DNA of 64,000 nucleotides from Hirudo medicinalis (taxonomy: Eukaryota; Annelida; Clitellata; Hirudinida; Hirudinidae): the NCBI GenBank assembly GCA_011800805.1, contig MPNW01000021.1, forward strand, positions 168,398 through 232,397. Reading direction: 5' to 3'. The notes beneath the pieces were generated by a model. The model was not told the origin of the DNA. It did no database searches and worked only from the letters and a program-made list of their open reading frames with translations. A program made the translations under genes and the position numbers. Position 1 is the first letter of the stretch, and every line of letters starts with the position of its first letter. Positions 1-14,758 of the stretch are shown one piece after another.

Positions 1-1190
1 CTTTAAAAATATATTTACTTAATTATTATTTTATTCACAACATTTATTATAGATTATTTATTACAGATTATTCATTATTATTTGTCATAGATTCCATTAT
101 AGATTTCAGCAAGGAATAAAATTTGAAAATGATCTTTATTAAATGAATAACCATTACATATTCAAGCATACAGACTTAGACTTATTGACCTATTCAGGAG
201 TTATCTCTAGAAGCAAAAAAAGCCAAGTGTGCTTTCAATTTCCTTTCATAAACAAGCATTGCATCAGTTTTTCCTTCTTAGCAGCTTCTTATCCACTTGT
301 ACAATTTGTGTAATCTGTGTGCACTACTGGATTGTTTGTCCCATTTCATCACTTCAGAGTAGAAGCAGACTAGAACAAACCAGGTGCAATCACATTGGAT
401 GTTTGGTTAAGCCACGTAAGCCCACATAAGCCCATGTAAACCCATACAAACCCATGTGAACCCTTGCAAACCCATGCAATCACACAGAAGCCTCTTCAAG
501 TTCCAAACATTTCCTGCCAGAACTCCAAATCATCATTCCAGAAACCCTTCCAAACCTTTGAACCCCAAAATATTGACGGTCTTCTCATCAAGGCATATTT
601 TCCAATAAATTAGAACAAATTATAAAAAATAATTAATGGCACAAAGCAGCAATACTAATTTAAAGCGCTTAATTACTTCTCTCGTGCACATTCGACCCTC
701 ACTCATTTGCATCGAGGATGCTCGGACGAATGAACGACGAAGCAAAAATCGCGGGCCGACAAAAGCCGGACAAATGACGTGGCGGACGACGGCACGTCAT
801 CGACGAAAGCATTACTTTAGATTCCAAGCCCAACAAAGCACCTGCAGTGAAAGCACGACGAATGCAAACACGACGACGAGTATTCCTGCTCCTCATTTAT
901 TGTTCCACATTTTTGGAAATCTTTTCGAACTTTTCACCACAACAAATGCATCTCTGATTCTTTTGATTGCCTCACTAATCATAATCACGATCATTAAACT
1001 GCAAATGCTTTCGCACTAAAACTCATATCGGCTTTTTATTAACATCCAGTTTCCTAATTCAGTTTTTTTTTAAGAGGATAAAAATAGGCAAAATCATTTT
1101 CATTGTCGTCCATTATCTCATTAGGATTGCACTTTTTAGTAACTCATATTTGCCATGTCAACTATTATTAAGCATGTTTTTATTATCGTT

Positions 1191-1243
<53 letters not shown>

Positions 1244-1284
1244 TATTACTGTTACATTCTGTCTACTAAATAATGACTGACAAC
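1..1284. other. Non-coding left edge, FCHSD2 intron
   Basis: This lies beyond the last visible exon of the FCHSD2 gene and is presumably its next intron. It contains loose 10-bp repeats of the form cccatgtaaa at about 420-480 and an ATC microsatellite at 1191-1242. The open frame at 636-1019 has no recognisable domain and I do not call it a gene. Confidence 0.5.
1191..1242. repeat. (ATC)n microsatellite
   Basis: About 17 near-perfect copies of ATC. It is the first of many ATC/GAT arrays that recur across introns and intergenic DNA in this window. Confidence 0.95.
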
Positions 1285-4200
1285 CTTCTGGTTGACATTG
1301 ATGTTGGTGAAACTGGACCCCGCATCCCCCGCAGAGTTGATGATCGGAGTTGGAGCTACGGACGTTTGCGTCGGTCCCGGTTCCTCCTCATCTTCGGGCG
1401 TCCTCGTCTCGGACCTGGCTGCCGCTACGTAAACGTCGATGTTGATTCCTGCCTTCCTCAGCGACTCCAGACGAGCCTCCGCTTTTGTCTTCTCGATCTG
1501 CAGAGGGAAGGAAGAGATGGAAGAAGTTATCGAATAATTGGTTAGTATAATGATTATCCTCATCATCATCATCATATATTAATATTACTAATTAAATAAC
1601 TACTAGTCGACATTCTCAGTGCAGTCTTGTCTCGAGGATCGAAAGATGAAAGCATGCAACCTTTTTTATTTTTATCCTCCGAGTGCGCAGTTATTAGCAA
1701 TTAACATTTCGAGATGAACATTCACCCCAGACTTTCTGATGACTTGCTTCATTTCTTCGATCTTCACCTGAGGATCTGCGATTGAAGTTGATGATTCCTG
1801 AGGTTGGTCCTGTCCCTAGGTTTACAATTCAACATTCTCTATTAAATCATGCTAATGATCATTATTAATTATTATATCATAATAAATTATGATGATGTAG
1901 TCACATTATTAATGCAGTCACGTTAGTAATGTAGTTACATTATTAATATAGTCACTAGGGTGTCGACAAGTAAAACATTTTGGATATAAAATTCCAGACA
2001 ATCTAAAATCGGTGCTCCGCATTAAAGTGAATAATTAGCCAAAAGTAGATTTTTTAAAATATAGTTAATTTCTATCAACTTTGATTTAAAAATAGGACTG
2101 AATGATCATGATTTGCAAATCTGCGCACGAAGAGATCAGCTATAATCAAATATAAGGATCAAAATTAAAACATTTTGAAGCATTGGGGACATGTAGTCAC
2201 ATTACTAATGTAATTATTAATGTATTATATGCATTAGTTAATTGTAATTATATGCATTAGGTAATTACATTACATTACGATTACATTATTAATGTAATTA
2301 TTAATGTGGTCACATTATTAATGTAATTATTAATGTAGTCACATTACTAATGTAATAAAAAGGAAAATGTTTTGCGAGATAAATTCAGGGATGCTAATTT
2401 TATTATATTTTTTAATTATTTGATGATTTGACGAAAGTGTGCTTTCGAACAGACTTTCATAAAACAAGAAAAGTCTAGAAATAGTTTATAAAAATAAATT
2501 TTGTTATCAACCTTGTTACTGGGAGAGACCTGATCAATGAGTTTCTGAAGTTTCTTTGTGGCCTGCCTGATTGCTCTGTCCTCCTGCACGAACTTCGCAG
2601 CACATTTCTTCGTCTCAGCCTCCATCCTCGACAAGTTCCCGTCGTCGGTCGAAACTTTCGTGATCTAAGAAAGTAAAATTTTTTAAAGAATGCATTCGCA
2701 ACGAATATTTCATAATTCATTGCATGATCGACGCGTTGCTAATGTCGAAAAAACGAAATAATGGATATCATTTACTTCCTGATTGAATTATTTAAATGAA
2801 AATAATTACCATAATCCAACAATTATTCAATTCATTTCAACCTTGAAAGCACACTTTGTTAAATTTTTGTTATTTAAAAAATTATTTGTTCATTAAAAAC
2901 ATCTTTCCCTGGTCAATGAAAAAGCTTTTAAATGCACAACTGCAAAGGCACCAAAGTGACGTTAAAAACAAAGCATGCAAAAAGCATCCTCTTCCAGCAT
3001 TTCAGTTCCACAACATTACCTGACACACGAATCAATCATAACCAATATTACCTGACACACGAATCAATCATAACCAATATTACCTGACACACAAATCTAT
3101 GGATTCATAACCAACAGTATTCAGCTGCACAAAACACATGATGAAAATCAAATATATTTCCAAAACAACGAAAGCCAACATTGAAAAAAAATCAAATATT
3201 TTTTAAAGCATATATTATGGAAATTGTGAGAAATATATTAAAATGTAATCTGACATTAAGCACTCCAACCAGTGAAAGTAATGACAGGATATTTTTTACA
3301 TTTTGATCAGAAACAGGTTTATGAAGTTGATGCCAAACTTTGTCACAAAGAATTGTATTTTGGTAATTTTTTTTAAAAATTTGTTTTCATTTCTTAAGGA
3401 CTTCAGAACTTAAAGGATTAAATAAGATCACTTGAAAAATGAGCACGAATCATTAGTACTAACAGTTGGAACAAATTGGAAAAGCTTTCATTGAAATTAT
3501 ATTTGCACCAACAATTCAATTTCTTATTCTCTTCCTGAGATTTGAATAAATATTCAACTTCTCAATATTCAATTTCTCAGGCATTTGAGCAATTTTGACA
3601 TTCAAAAGGTCAGGTTAAAACCTGATCGTTGTCCTGAGGCTGGAACTGGTACTGGATGAGGTCGGTGAAGATCGAATTGTCCTGCAGGAAACCTCTCAAC
3701 TGGAAATCCCTGTTGACCTGTTTCCATGGAGTTGATGAAGTTCTTAGTGACTTTAATACATTTTTAAACCTTAATGTAATTAACTTACCGAATGTGGAAT
3801 GACTGAATGGAATGTTATAAAGAATAATCTAATATAATCGTCATCTCAACAAAGAGAACTCGGGATTAGAAAAAGCGAGGGTTTGTCAAGCTTCAGATGT
3901 TGTTGAGCGTGCCTTGCCAGTCATTATGATTTCGTGTCATCATGATTTTCTCTCTATGAACTTATGAAAGGACAATGCAAAATACGTTTTTAAAAGACCG
4001 ATGATTCATACACCACATGCAATAAAATTAATACAAAGTTCAATTACTATTCTTAATTACTACCCTTAATTACTATCTATATTTACTATCCATAATTACG
4101 ATCGTAATTAATGCGAATATAGTTATTAGGTCGGCCCAACGAGCTATTAATAGATCAATTCTGATGAGAGCTTTTTTTAACGTCGACCAAGTTTTTAAGG

Positions 4201-7200
4201 AGCATAAGTAAAATAATGGAAGCAAAACGGTGTGGCAGAGAAAATATTTTACAATATTTCTACAAACTTTAAGCACTTAAGATGTATGATTTAAGTTGTT
4301 GCTCAAATTCAGACAATGACATTGGTGACACCAATTTAATGTGTCAATTCAATGTTGTTAAACTTCACTAATGAATTATTTAGTTAATTAATTACGTAAT
4401 TAATATATTGATGAACATATTACTGATGATATTCATTGTGTCACTAATTATATTACTAGTTATATTTTTGATTTTATTGCCAGTTACATTATTATGCTGT
4501 TAATTGTATTCTTAATTATTTTATTAATTACATGATTAACTATTTTATTAATTATTAAAGATATTAATAAGGCTACATCCACAATTTGCAAAAACATAAT
4601 AACCTCAACCAATATTATTGAGCCTATTACTAGAAAAAAAATCTTGTCAGTTTTGATCTGTAACAACGTGAAAAAGTTGTAAGACATCCGAACTCATCTT
4701 GATAAGACACGAATTAATTGATGGCAGCAGTTAATGAATGTCCACTAATTAAGTCACTGAACGACCACTATTTAATTGAATGAGCATTAATTAATTTAAC
4801 TATTTAATTTAACAATTTAATTAATGACCATTGGCTAATGAAATTAATGAACACTAATCCACCCAATGAATAACCACTAGATAATGCAGTGGATAGCCAC
4901 TAATTAAATGAGTTAATGACCACAAATGAATTTAATGAATGAATGAACGTTAATTAATTTAACAAACCACCACTGATTTAGTTAATCGACGTCATTATTT
5001 AATTAATTAAAAGTCATTAATTAACTTAATGACCATAAACTGATTTAATGAATGGTCAGTAATTCATCTGATGAATGACCACTAATCCATTTAATTATGT
5101 GAGCACATAAATTAAACTCTTTCAATCCATCTTATGATATTTATCTTACTTATGTGAAGGCTTCAGAATTAACTAAAGAATAAGTTGGACAGAACACTTA
5201 CATTGAATTAAAGTGAAAAAGAATAATGAATGAATGATAGTAATTTGCATAATAAGAATAATAACTAATTAATAAATAAAAACGGCTTATTATATTATAC
5301 GGTAGCCGGTTAACCTTGGTAGAGTCGGCAAGGATCCTCATGAAGCACTCTTGCGTGATGCCACAGCTCTGAAGCTCAGCATGGCAGAAAGCTGTGAAGT
5401 ACTCCTGCATCTTCTCATATATTTCACCATCCATGGCCTAAGATCAATCATACATCTCAAAATAATAATAATCATCATCATCATCATCATCATCATCACC
5501 ATCATCATCATCATTGTCATTATTACCACCATAAATATCATCCATGCATTGCATGTCAGTGATGAATGCTATTCACCACAGCATCTTATAGGTACTTCTA
5601 AGACTTAGTTAGCTGTGAAATAATAAAATAATTTAAGAATAATATAAAAATATAAATCTGCATTTATAAAATACTTAAAGAACACCATTTGTAGACAAAG
5701 CAAAGAGAAAAATAGCAGTTTTTAAATACATTTAGTAATAAAAACAGAACATAACAGGTACGACTTAAATAAGAAATGACTTGCACTGTTTATGCAGTAA
5801 GACATTTATTACAATAAATAATAAATTAATTGATTTCATTCAAGTAAATGCATAAAGGACAGAACAGGTGAGCAAACTGCTCCTGCAGCAGGTGACACTT
5901 GCTTTGTAACTGAGATGGTCTAGACAGAAGTTTATTTGAAAGTGGATCAATGGAATTATCGAACGTTGTTTACATTTGATCCTACGTGTTGTTAATGAGA
6001 AACAATAAGAACATCTGCAGCCTAACTCTTTCTCCTTAGTGATACGGAGTTGTTTTATTTATTTACTTATTTATTTATTTTGTCGAAACAAATTTCAGGG
6101 TCATCTTATGACCGCTTACGCGAATTTGTGTAATGATTACAATGATTGCAGTTGTCTGCGAGGACAGAGTGCAACGATGCAGAGTAACAACGTTAAGCGA
6201 TCACTTAATTAAGAGGTAATTATTGAGGTCAATGAATGTGAACTCTAAACCTTTCAACCATTCTTTTTCTTAAATAATTACATATACAGGTGTGCTAATA
6301 AATCCCAGGTAAATCCTGGATAAACTCACCTTGATTAGCTCAGGAGCATCCTTTGTGTAATACCTGTTCAGGTGGGCGTTAACAGCTGCCAGACACAACA
6401 GGTATTCGTTACGAGCGATTGTTGACTTTAAGTCGTGCAAATCCATCCGAGCGTTTAACTGAAACATTTACAAACATAATTAAGTTTTAGAAAGTCAACG
6501 TACAAATTCTACAGATATTGCTTAATCCAACCCCGACCATCCATCCATTCATCCGTCCATCTATCCATTCATTCATCTGTCCATCCATCCATCCACTAAT
6601 CTATGTTAGGAAACAGACCATGGAACTCTGCTGCTGAAGTTTAACCATGGAGGTGAACAAACCAACTGATTTCTTCTTCACTCTGAAAAAATTTAAAAAT
6701 TTCAACAAATAAATAATAAGTTACATTAACAAATATTAATTAATTAATTGATTAATAAACAGTGCTGGAGTCAAAATTAATCACAGATGACACAGAATTT
6801 TAACTATGTATAATTTCTAACATATTTACGAGGTCAGTATTTGTTACAACAAGCACTTACGAGTTATCTATTTTAAAAGTATTTACATTCACTTCATTGA
6901 CGACAACTCTTCGCACAGCGCATTTTATACTATCTCAATGAGTATTGGAAAACCATGAAGGACCATGAAAGACCATGAAAGACCATGAAGGACCTTGCAC
7001 TCCTTACACTTATTGACGCAATGAGGATCCAGTCGAGAAATGAATAATTGTTGTTTTTAAGATATCTTAGGACTTAATGTGAACATTTGTAAATCAAATT
7101 ATCCTTCTTATTATTATTCTTGCAATTATCATCATCGGTTTGTCCGAGATACGAGCCAACTTCCTGAAATAATAAACAAAAAAAGAAACATAATTGCATC

Positions 7201-9605
7201 GCTTGAAACTGCTTTCTGAGGAAACACTGAAGGTTCATTTTTGAAAACTTACATCCAAATGATTGCCTCCCTACAAGCCTTATTACCTTGAGTAATAACC
7301 ATAATAAGTTCTCTTAACTAATAATAATAACAGTCTCTTTTCAAATAACTAGTAACAATCTTTCTTATTTCCGGTTGATCAAACTTAAAGTACCGAATAT
7401 TAATTACGTTCAAATGATGCAAAGCTAGAAAATAAAAAATACATCAGTGAAAGCATATTATTATTAATCTAGTAAACCTGCATAACAATACAAACAACAG
7501 CAATCATGTAATATATGTAATAACAATATATGTAATAAGTTATAAAGAAGAAGTGAAGTTGTGAACGTTTGAAAGTCTTGAGAGACTAAATGAGGGTCGA
7601 ATTAAAGTTCTCAAGAAAAGATACAAAGGTTCACTGATGGCTTGAAATTGATTCTCAGAGCATGTAAAAGCAGCAAAAGCTCATGAACTGACATTGAAAG
7701 GTGATTTTAAAATAATTGCTAATACGATTTCATATGTCTTACAATCTCCATCAACGTCAATTTACAACGAGTCAAAAACTCAGCCACGCATTTAAGATTT
7801 CTGTCATCCATTCACTATCCGTGCTCTATCTTTCAATCAATAGGATTTATTCAATCAAGCTCGTCTCTAGTTCAAGGTCAGTTGTTTTTAATCTCAGACG
7901 TCCGTTCAAGATTTAATAGGTCATCATCATCATCATCATCATCATAACAGAAATCATTATCATCATCGAAAGAGTACTGAAGAAATTCACAGAAGCCGGC
8001 TTGTTGGATCTTTTGTATTAAACTCAACCTCATAAAAAAAAAACTCAACTTTATTTCGACAATTATTATTTGATACAAGACAACACGACAATTACCAACT
8101 CACGAGAACCACACGAGAACCGATAACTCTCAAATCAACTCCTTATATACGATACCAGTACATCCCAGTACTGTACTGCACGTCACAGCATGGCTTTCAA
8201 AGGAAGGAAAAAAGAACTTTATGGAGAATAATTTAGACGCCGCGGCTTTTGATTCCCAACTCTTCACAAGCACTCGAAATAATGCTTTCATGTATGAATT
8301 CATTCAAATAATGCCCACTTGTATTCGGAGGCGTAGTTAGGGGTTTTGGAGCCCGGGGCGAAACTGATAATTTGGCGCCCCCTTAACATTATTAATTTCG
8401 TATCCAATTTTGATAATGTGATGGCCCCCCAACGCTTAACTTTGTCAATTTGGCGCCCTTCTAGGCACGGTGCCGGGGGCGGCCGACCGCCAACACTCTA
8501 GCTAAGCCACTGTAAGCTTTAATTCGACCCGTTGGCACTCACTGTCTTTTATAATTCATTCCTCATTCTGAAATACGTGCAATTGATGCATGCAAAAGTA
8601 TTGTGAATATGTACTCTGAAGATTTAAACAGGTTTGTTTTATTATTATTTTTATTACTATTATTATTATTATATAATTTTCACATTATTCCTCTCGGCTT
8701 TCCTGTCGGTGAAGGATGAATCCGGAGCACTAGCAGTTAGTTCTCTTAGTGATTCATTCAAGCACTTTCCGTAAAAAAATGGGCAGCGCCCAAACAAGGA
8801 GATTTTTGAATCTCCGAAACCTTAGGACGACTTGTATCAACTCTACTCACTCCTTTCGCGAAGTCTTATCTCAACGTTTCGAGTGCTCCTACGACTACCG
8901 GGACGACCATGGTTTTCACATTCCACATCCAGTTAATTTAGATTTCCAAATCCTTGTACTTACTAATTTTTTCAGCTTCNAGAAGGTATTGTCGATTATA
9001 TTTACCACACTTCGGGATGTGTTCATACCATTTGTTGGGAATTTCACAACCAAGCTCACGGCATACTACCCAACGAACGATGCAAATATTCAGTTGATGC
9101 CAGCACCATGCAACCTGCCGTTATGTGGCATGTTACGGTTTCTTGGGCCTTGCCACAGACTCTTCAATTGCCATCGACCTGCTTCTTTAAAATCTTACGT
9201 TGATGGTATTGAGTGTCTGGTCCTGAGCTGCCACGATCAAGCTTTCAGTTTCTCCTTTGAATCCTGCACTTCTTAACCAAGCACAACTTGCTTCTTTGTC
9301 AACAGAAGGTTTTTCAAGACTGCAAAAAAAATTGTCCATGCATTGGTTTCTCCAGTTCTTCTATTCTCTCCTCTATGTTGTCCTTTAGCATCACTTTAGC
9401 TGGTGTATGAGCTGTTGACAAAAGCAAATATTTATTCTTTATTGACTTTGCTTCCTTCAGGAAAGAATATTTTGCCTTCCCAGCCTCATTTTTTACAAGC
9501 CTGCAAAACCTGTCTTTGCCCTGCTCAATATAATCACTCAAATTGACCGTGGAGCAGCTGTAAGCAGACATCACCTGAACAAGTCTCCTACCTCTATTGC
9601 ATCTC

Positions 9606-9662
<57 letters not shown>

Positions 9663-12295
9663 GTTCATTTTTATGGCGCCATATGTAGAGCGTCAGAGGC
9701 GCCTCGGTTCTCCGTCCAACGCTATTTTGAAGAGGTGAGTCTTTAACTGGCGCTTGAAGAGTTCGAGCGACGGTTGAGACCTGATNCGTCGAGGCTTTGA
9801 ATTGAAGTCTTATCGTCAATTGGCATGTTTTGGCTTTTGATTTGTTTGCCACCCTTCATTACAGCAACAGCACACTTGTCCAAGCCGAACTCCATGCTAA
9901 TATCATCAGTGAAAGTTTTTACTGTGGATAATGCTTTACTGAGAAGGGCCTCGGTTCTGGTAAATATTTTTAAGTCGTCCATGTAAAGTAAATGTGACAT
10001 TTGTTGATTTACAAATTCTATTTCCTATGTTTAATCTATTGAGCAGGTTAAACAGGAGTGTTAAAGCTAAACAAAAAGGAGGGGCGAGTTATTATTATTA
10101 TTACCATCGTCATCATCATCATCATTATTATTATTATTATTTCACATTCTGCTCTTTGGAAACCACTGAAAATATCGAGTGGCTGTGAAAGTTATTCTCC
10201 TATCTTTGTAAATGTTTGTACTTTGTAATTTATGTGAGCTTTGAGAATGTTAGGAGGAGATAAGAAGTTTCGCCATGTGAAATGATCTTTGTTTTCCCAG
10301 CTTTAAACTTTCAAAGGAAAATCATTGCAACCTTGGATTGTGTTCGGAAATAACTTCTCACGTCGTGAAGGACTAAAACCATGTGCTGTGCATCCCAGTA
10401 GTTATCTAAATACATGTCGTACGTAATAATAATTATGGCAATAGAACCAAGAATCGGTTATAAAATTGAAATATGGTGAGGAAGTTGTACTACATTGTAC
10501 TGATGCGAAGATGTGGAGCTGATAAAACATCACACTAATAATGCACACAATTCTTTTGAAACTTCTTTCCAAGGCATGAAATGAAGACCTGGAAGATTGA
10601 ATGTCACTTTTTCGGAATGCACCTCATTCAAATGCACCTCATTCAATGCACCTCATTCAAATGCACCTCATTCAACCATTCAACATGCTTTCCGAGGATC
10701 CAACAACGTTGTTACTTGCAAACCAAATAAGTTTTTCTCATCCTTGTCCAACGAATCAACTACCATTTGGATTCTATCGTTAATACTCGAATAAGCCTGA
10801 GATTGTAGGGATGGATATGATGACGACGACGACGATGATGATGATAATGGTGATGATGATGGGTATTAGGTTGTAGTTCTTTTAGCATCATCTACAACGA
10901 GGCTAGTAATGACTTCTCTTTGAAGTTGAGCATCAACTACTGATGCTTGGTCATGTGCTTTCCTGACGTCACATGAACAAATGCTAATAATACGAATAAA
11001 AATGAATAATAAGAATAAATATGAATAATTTGAAAATTATATAATGATTATGGTGAGAACAATGAGAATAATATTCACATCGTTATCACGAAATCATGTA
11101 CTACTTGAGATCCTCAACATGACATGAACATCAAATTTCTTTGCTTCTTTTCTGAGGCCAACACAAAATCAACTTAAATCCATTAGAGAAGTGACATGAC
11201 AGTGTGTGACATGCTTTAAGTGTTGACTTAATTTGGAACGTTTCAATGGAATTACTTGCAAGTGAAGAATTAGTAAATTGTAGTTATTTTTATGATATTA
11301 AATTGATATTCATTGAAACGATTGTTAATAATAACAACCTCATAAGTACAAATTATAAGTGCACATCATTTAATGATAATAACGTGAAGGATGATTAGAA
11401 CATGTTGAATGTTTTAAAAAAACAAACAATTGATGCAAGTGACGGAAATTCAGCTGCAAGAATAAACATGATTTGAAAGCAGAATGACACCTCAGTGTAA
11501 GGAAGATTCCTAAGAAAAGATCTTAATAATAATAATCTTAGGAAATATTAGTACTTTCTGACATTTCAATTAATTCTCCTTAGAAAGTTTAAACCACTGC
11601 AAAATGGTAAAAGGCATTTAATGCTAAGAAATGTGTAAGAAATATTCTTATGTGGGAAGAATAACAGATAATCTTCACGTCGACGACCAAACGAAGACGA
11701 GATTCTGTCACTTCAAAGAGTTCATTCAGAACGAAGAGGAGCAGTTAATTCACTTAAGTCCATCAGAAACTGGCTGCAGTGCTTGAATCGAGGTTACTTA
11801 AAACATGAAACGCATGTTATTGTGGAATGTGGAAAGTGGTTCGTACCGTTTACATTTGTGAGGGCGTTGCAAGTCGGAGCCATTAGCACGACTAACGGCA
11901 GGCACGAAAATGACTCAACTCTATCTGCTTTTCCATTGGAAAGTGCATGTACATGTGCACGTGTGAAAGTACACGGATGAGTTTATCTCGGCGTGTGTTT
12001 GCGTGGATGTGAACAACATAACATGGCCAGCCCAACATACGTTGTTTCATTTACGATCGGTATTTGCCCTAATTTCTGAGGCCAACACACCGGTCGGCAA
12101 TTTAAAGGTCAAGCGACAAATCATACCCAACCTTGTGTCCCTCAGTTCTAAAAGATCGTCGTCAACACCAACTTACACTAATGACCACCAACTTCCACAT
12201 CAACCAATCCCCTACAAAAGCCTCTAAAAGTTATGGAAACAACTTAAGCTATCATTATCAATAACAACAACAACGACAATAATAACAATAACAAT

Positions 12296-12334
<39 letters not shown>

Positions 12335-13598
12335 AATAATAATAACGATGATGATGTTCAATATCTTCAACAAGAAGAACTGACTTATCCTCAGCTTCAG
12401 CAGCCTTCACTCTGACATCGTGTGCCACGTGCTCCTCCTCCCTGTAGACCTTCTGGAGTTTCGTCAACTCCTGGATGCTTCCTGTCAGGTCCTTCTGGAT
12501 GTCCACCAGATTTTCGAACACCTGATTGAAAGTGGTCTTAGTCGTATGTGATAGGAAACAGACGTCAATTTATGATAACGATGATGATGATGATGATGAT
12601 TTTTATGTTGGTTGTGATGATGACGATAGCAGTGGTTAATTGATTTCTGAATGATGACAGTTGAGAAGCTCCACTCTGCTGGTGGCTCCTAACTTGAATC
12701 AGGTCCTAATAATCTCCATGGTGATGTCAAATAAAAGATACGACGTCACTATTATGATGACGTCATGATGGTTGTAATGACGTCATGATGATTGTAATGA
12801 CAACAACATGACGACCTCACTCACCTTTTTAGCCACTTGAACTTTGACACTTCTGACGAGTTTGCATGAATCAGAGATCTGCTGAGAGTATACATCAGCA
12901 GCCATCATCCGTGTCTTGCCAACTTTATCAGTCTCTTCAAGTAGGGTTTGCCATACTTCATGCATAGTTCTGATGAATTGATTCGATTGTACAATTGATT
13001 GTTATATTCGTTAAAAAATTAATGCATTCAATGAATTCATTCTTAGGTGAATCCTGATTTCAAGCGTTGAATGAATAAATGAATTATTAAGTAATACAAG
13101 TTAATAACATCATCAACTCACCATTAAAATTACATAATTATCTCCAGACTTAAACGATACTTATAAATTGTTGATCAATAATTTTTAAAGCATCCATTGA
13201 CTTCCAAAAAATATATTAAATTATTAAATTAATTACATATAATTAAGATATTAAACAAAACTGATCCGAAGTCGCTTCAAAATCAAGACGAAATAAAGAT
13301 TTTCATGCAAAAAGTAATTTCATTGAGAATGTACAACGGTGAACTGAAGTGTTGTTGTGGGAGTAATGATGTGAGGAGTAAATTCAACGCAGGACTGAAA
13401 CAACGGTGTCAACTGGCAAACTCCAAGTTCCAATTCAGGCAATAAGACACGTCAGAACCATTATGACTCACAAGGAAGAGCTAGAACCATCCATAAGTCC
13501 ATCCATCCATCCATCCATTCACCAGTCTCTTCATTCCTCATCATCAACAATCCATCCACTCAAACTCATTATGAAGCTTCCAAGACCTCCCTAATGCA

Positions 13599-13648
<50 letters not shown>

Positions 13649-14711
13649 AATTGACGATGATATATGGTGATGATGATGATAATTGACGATGATATATGGT
13701 GATGATGATGATAAGTGTTACCTGATGTTCAAACCGTGTGTAATAAGAAGATTGCAAAGAAGTTCTGTTCCTCGTTAAAGTCTGAGTAGATGGATAAGTG
13801 AGTGGGCGGGTAGAAGAGTGACACGTCGAAACAATGGAACGACGGAATAAACGACGAATGGAGATGAAGTTGAAATCCTCTCCAAGAGTAACCGACACTA
13901 AGAGGATAATAATTCATTACAATTCTTTATTTATTTAGCAACCAACTGAGAATCTGAGGTTCATTTATTCAGCGTCAAATGTATTTAACTCAAGCGTTAC
14001 TTAAACATAACAGTAAAGGTTTTTGTTTATAAAATGATTGAAAGGAGATGATAAAAGCGATTGTTTCACGATGAGCATCCTCGTAACTATCGTCGTCATC
14101 ATCACCATCATCGTCGTAACTATCATCATCACCATCAGCACCGTCATTACCAAGCATTCACCTATTGTGAACTTAAAAGAACTCTAAACTCCAGTCTGTT
14201 GGAAGCAGACTTTAAAGGGTGTACGGACTATGAAAAGATGGAATGAGTGAATGAATGCAATGAGAGTGAATGAATGCAATGAGAATGAATGAATGCAATG
14301 AGAGTGAATGAATGCAATGAGAGTGAATGAATGCAAAAAGTGAAAGTTAAAGGACGGATGGATGGATGAAAGAAGTGTTCTGATAAAAGATGAAGGACGT
14401 GCATGACCGCTATTTCAAACTAACGCAAAAGCACGCCACCACATCAGCTTAAACACATCGCAATCACATCACCATACGATCGCAACATCACAGTGCCTCA
14501 TCATCTTCCGCAACCATTAGTAAGAACCATCATTACCTTTGTAACTTCCACAAGGATCTCTGTAATCAAATCTCAGAACGCTTCCCTTCCTCTTCTTCTC
14601 TTCGTCATCATCATCATCATCATCATCATCTCGTCCACAACTACCACCACTAACTCAGTCAGTCGAAGATACACATAAATGGTCGTTGAGTGATGGCGAA
14701 CGGACCAATTG

Positions 14712-14758
<47 letters not shown>

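Larger units (their letters stand above)
8790..10000 (-). mobile_element. Decayed non-LTR retroelement (YMDD reverse transcriptase)
   Basis: Reading down the minus strand, 10000-9785 encodes LLYMDDLKIFTRTEALLSK and FTDDISMEFGLDKCAVAV, the YMDD catalytic block and following helix of a reverse transcriptase. Then 9574-9320 encodes LSDYIEQGKDRFCRL and EKPMHGQFF, and 9260-8790 has traces of LIVAAQDQTLNT and PNKWYEH. This order matches R2-like retroelement ORFs seen in cnidarians and annelids (remembered similarity). The frame is broken by stops, two unresolved bases (8980, 9785) and an inserted block of AAT repeats plus repeat DNA at 9608-9712. It is dead and sits in FCHSD2 intron 5. Confidence 0.75.

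Noticed and set aside
636..1019. 127-residue open frame near the left edge
   Set aside because: No domain, no splice logic with neighbours and ordinary composition. Probably chance in an intron.
8749..9276. 175-residue open frame on the plus strand
   Set aside because: It is the shadow of the minus-strand retroelement remnant, where recognisable motifs such as AAQDQTLNT and NKWYEH lie.
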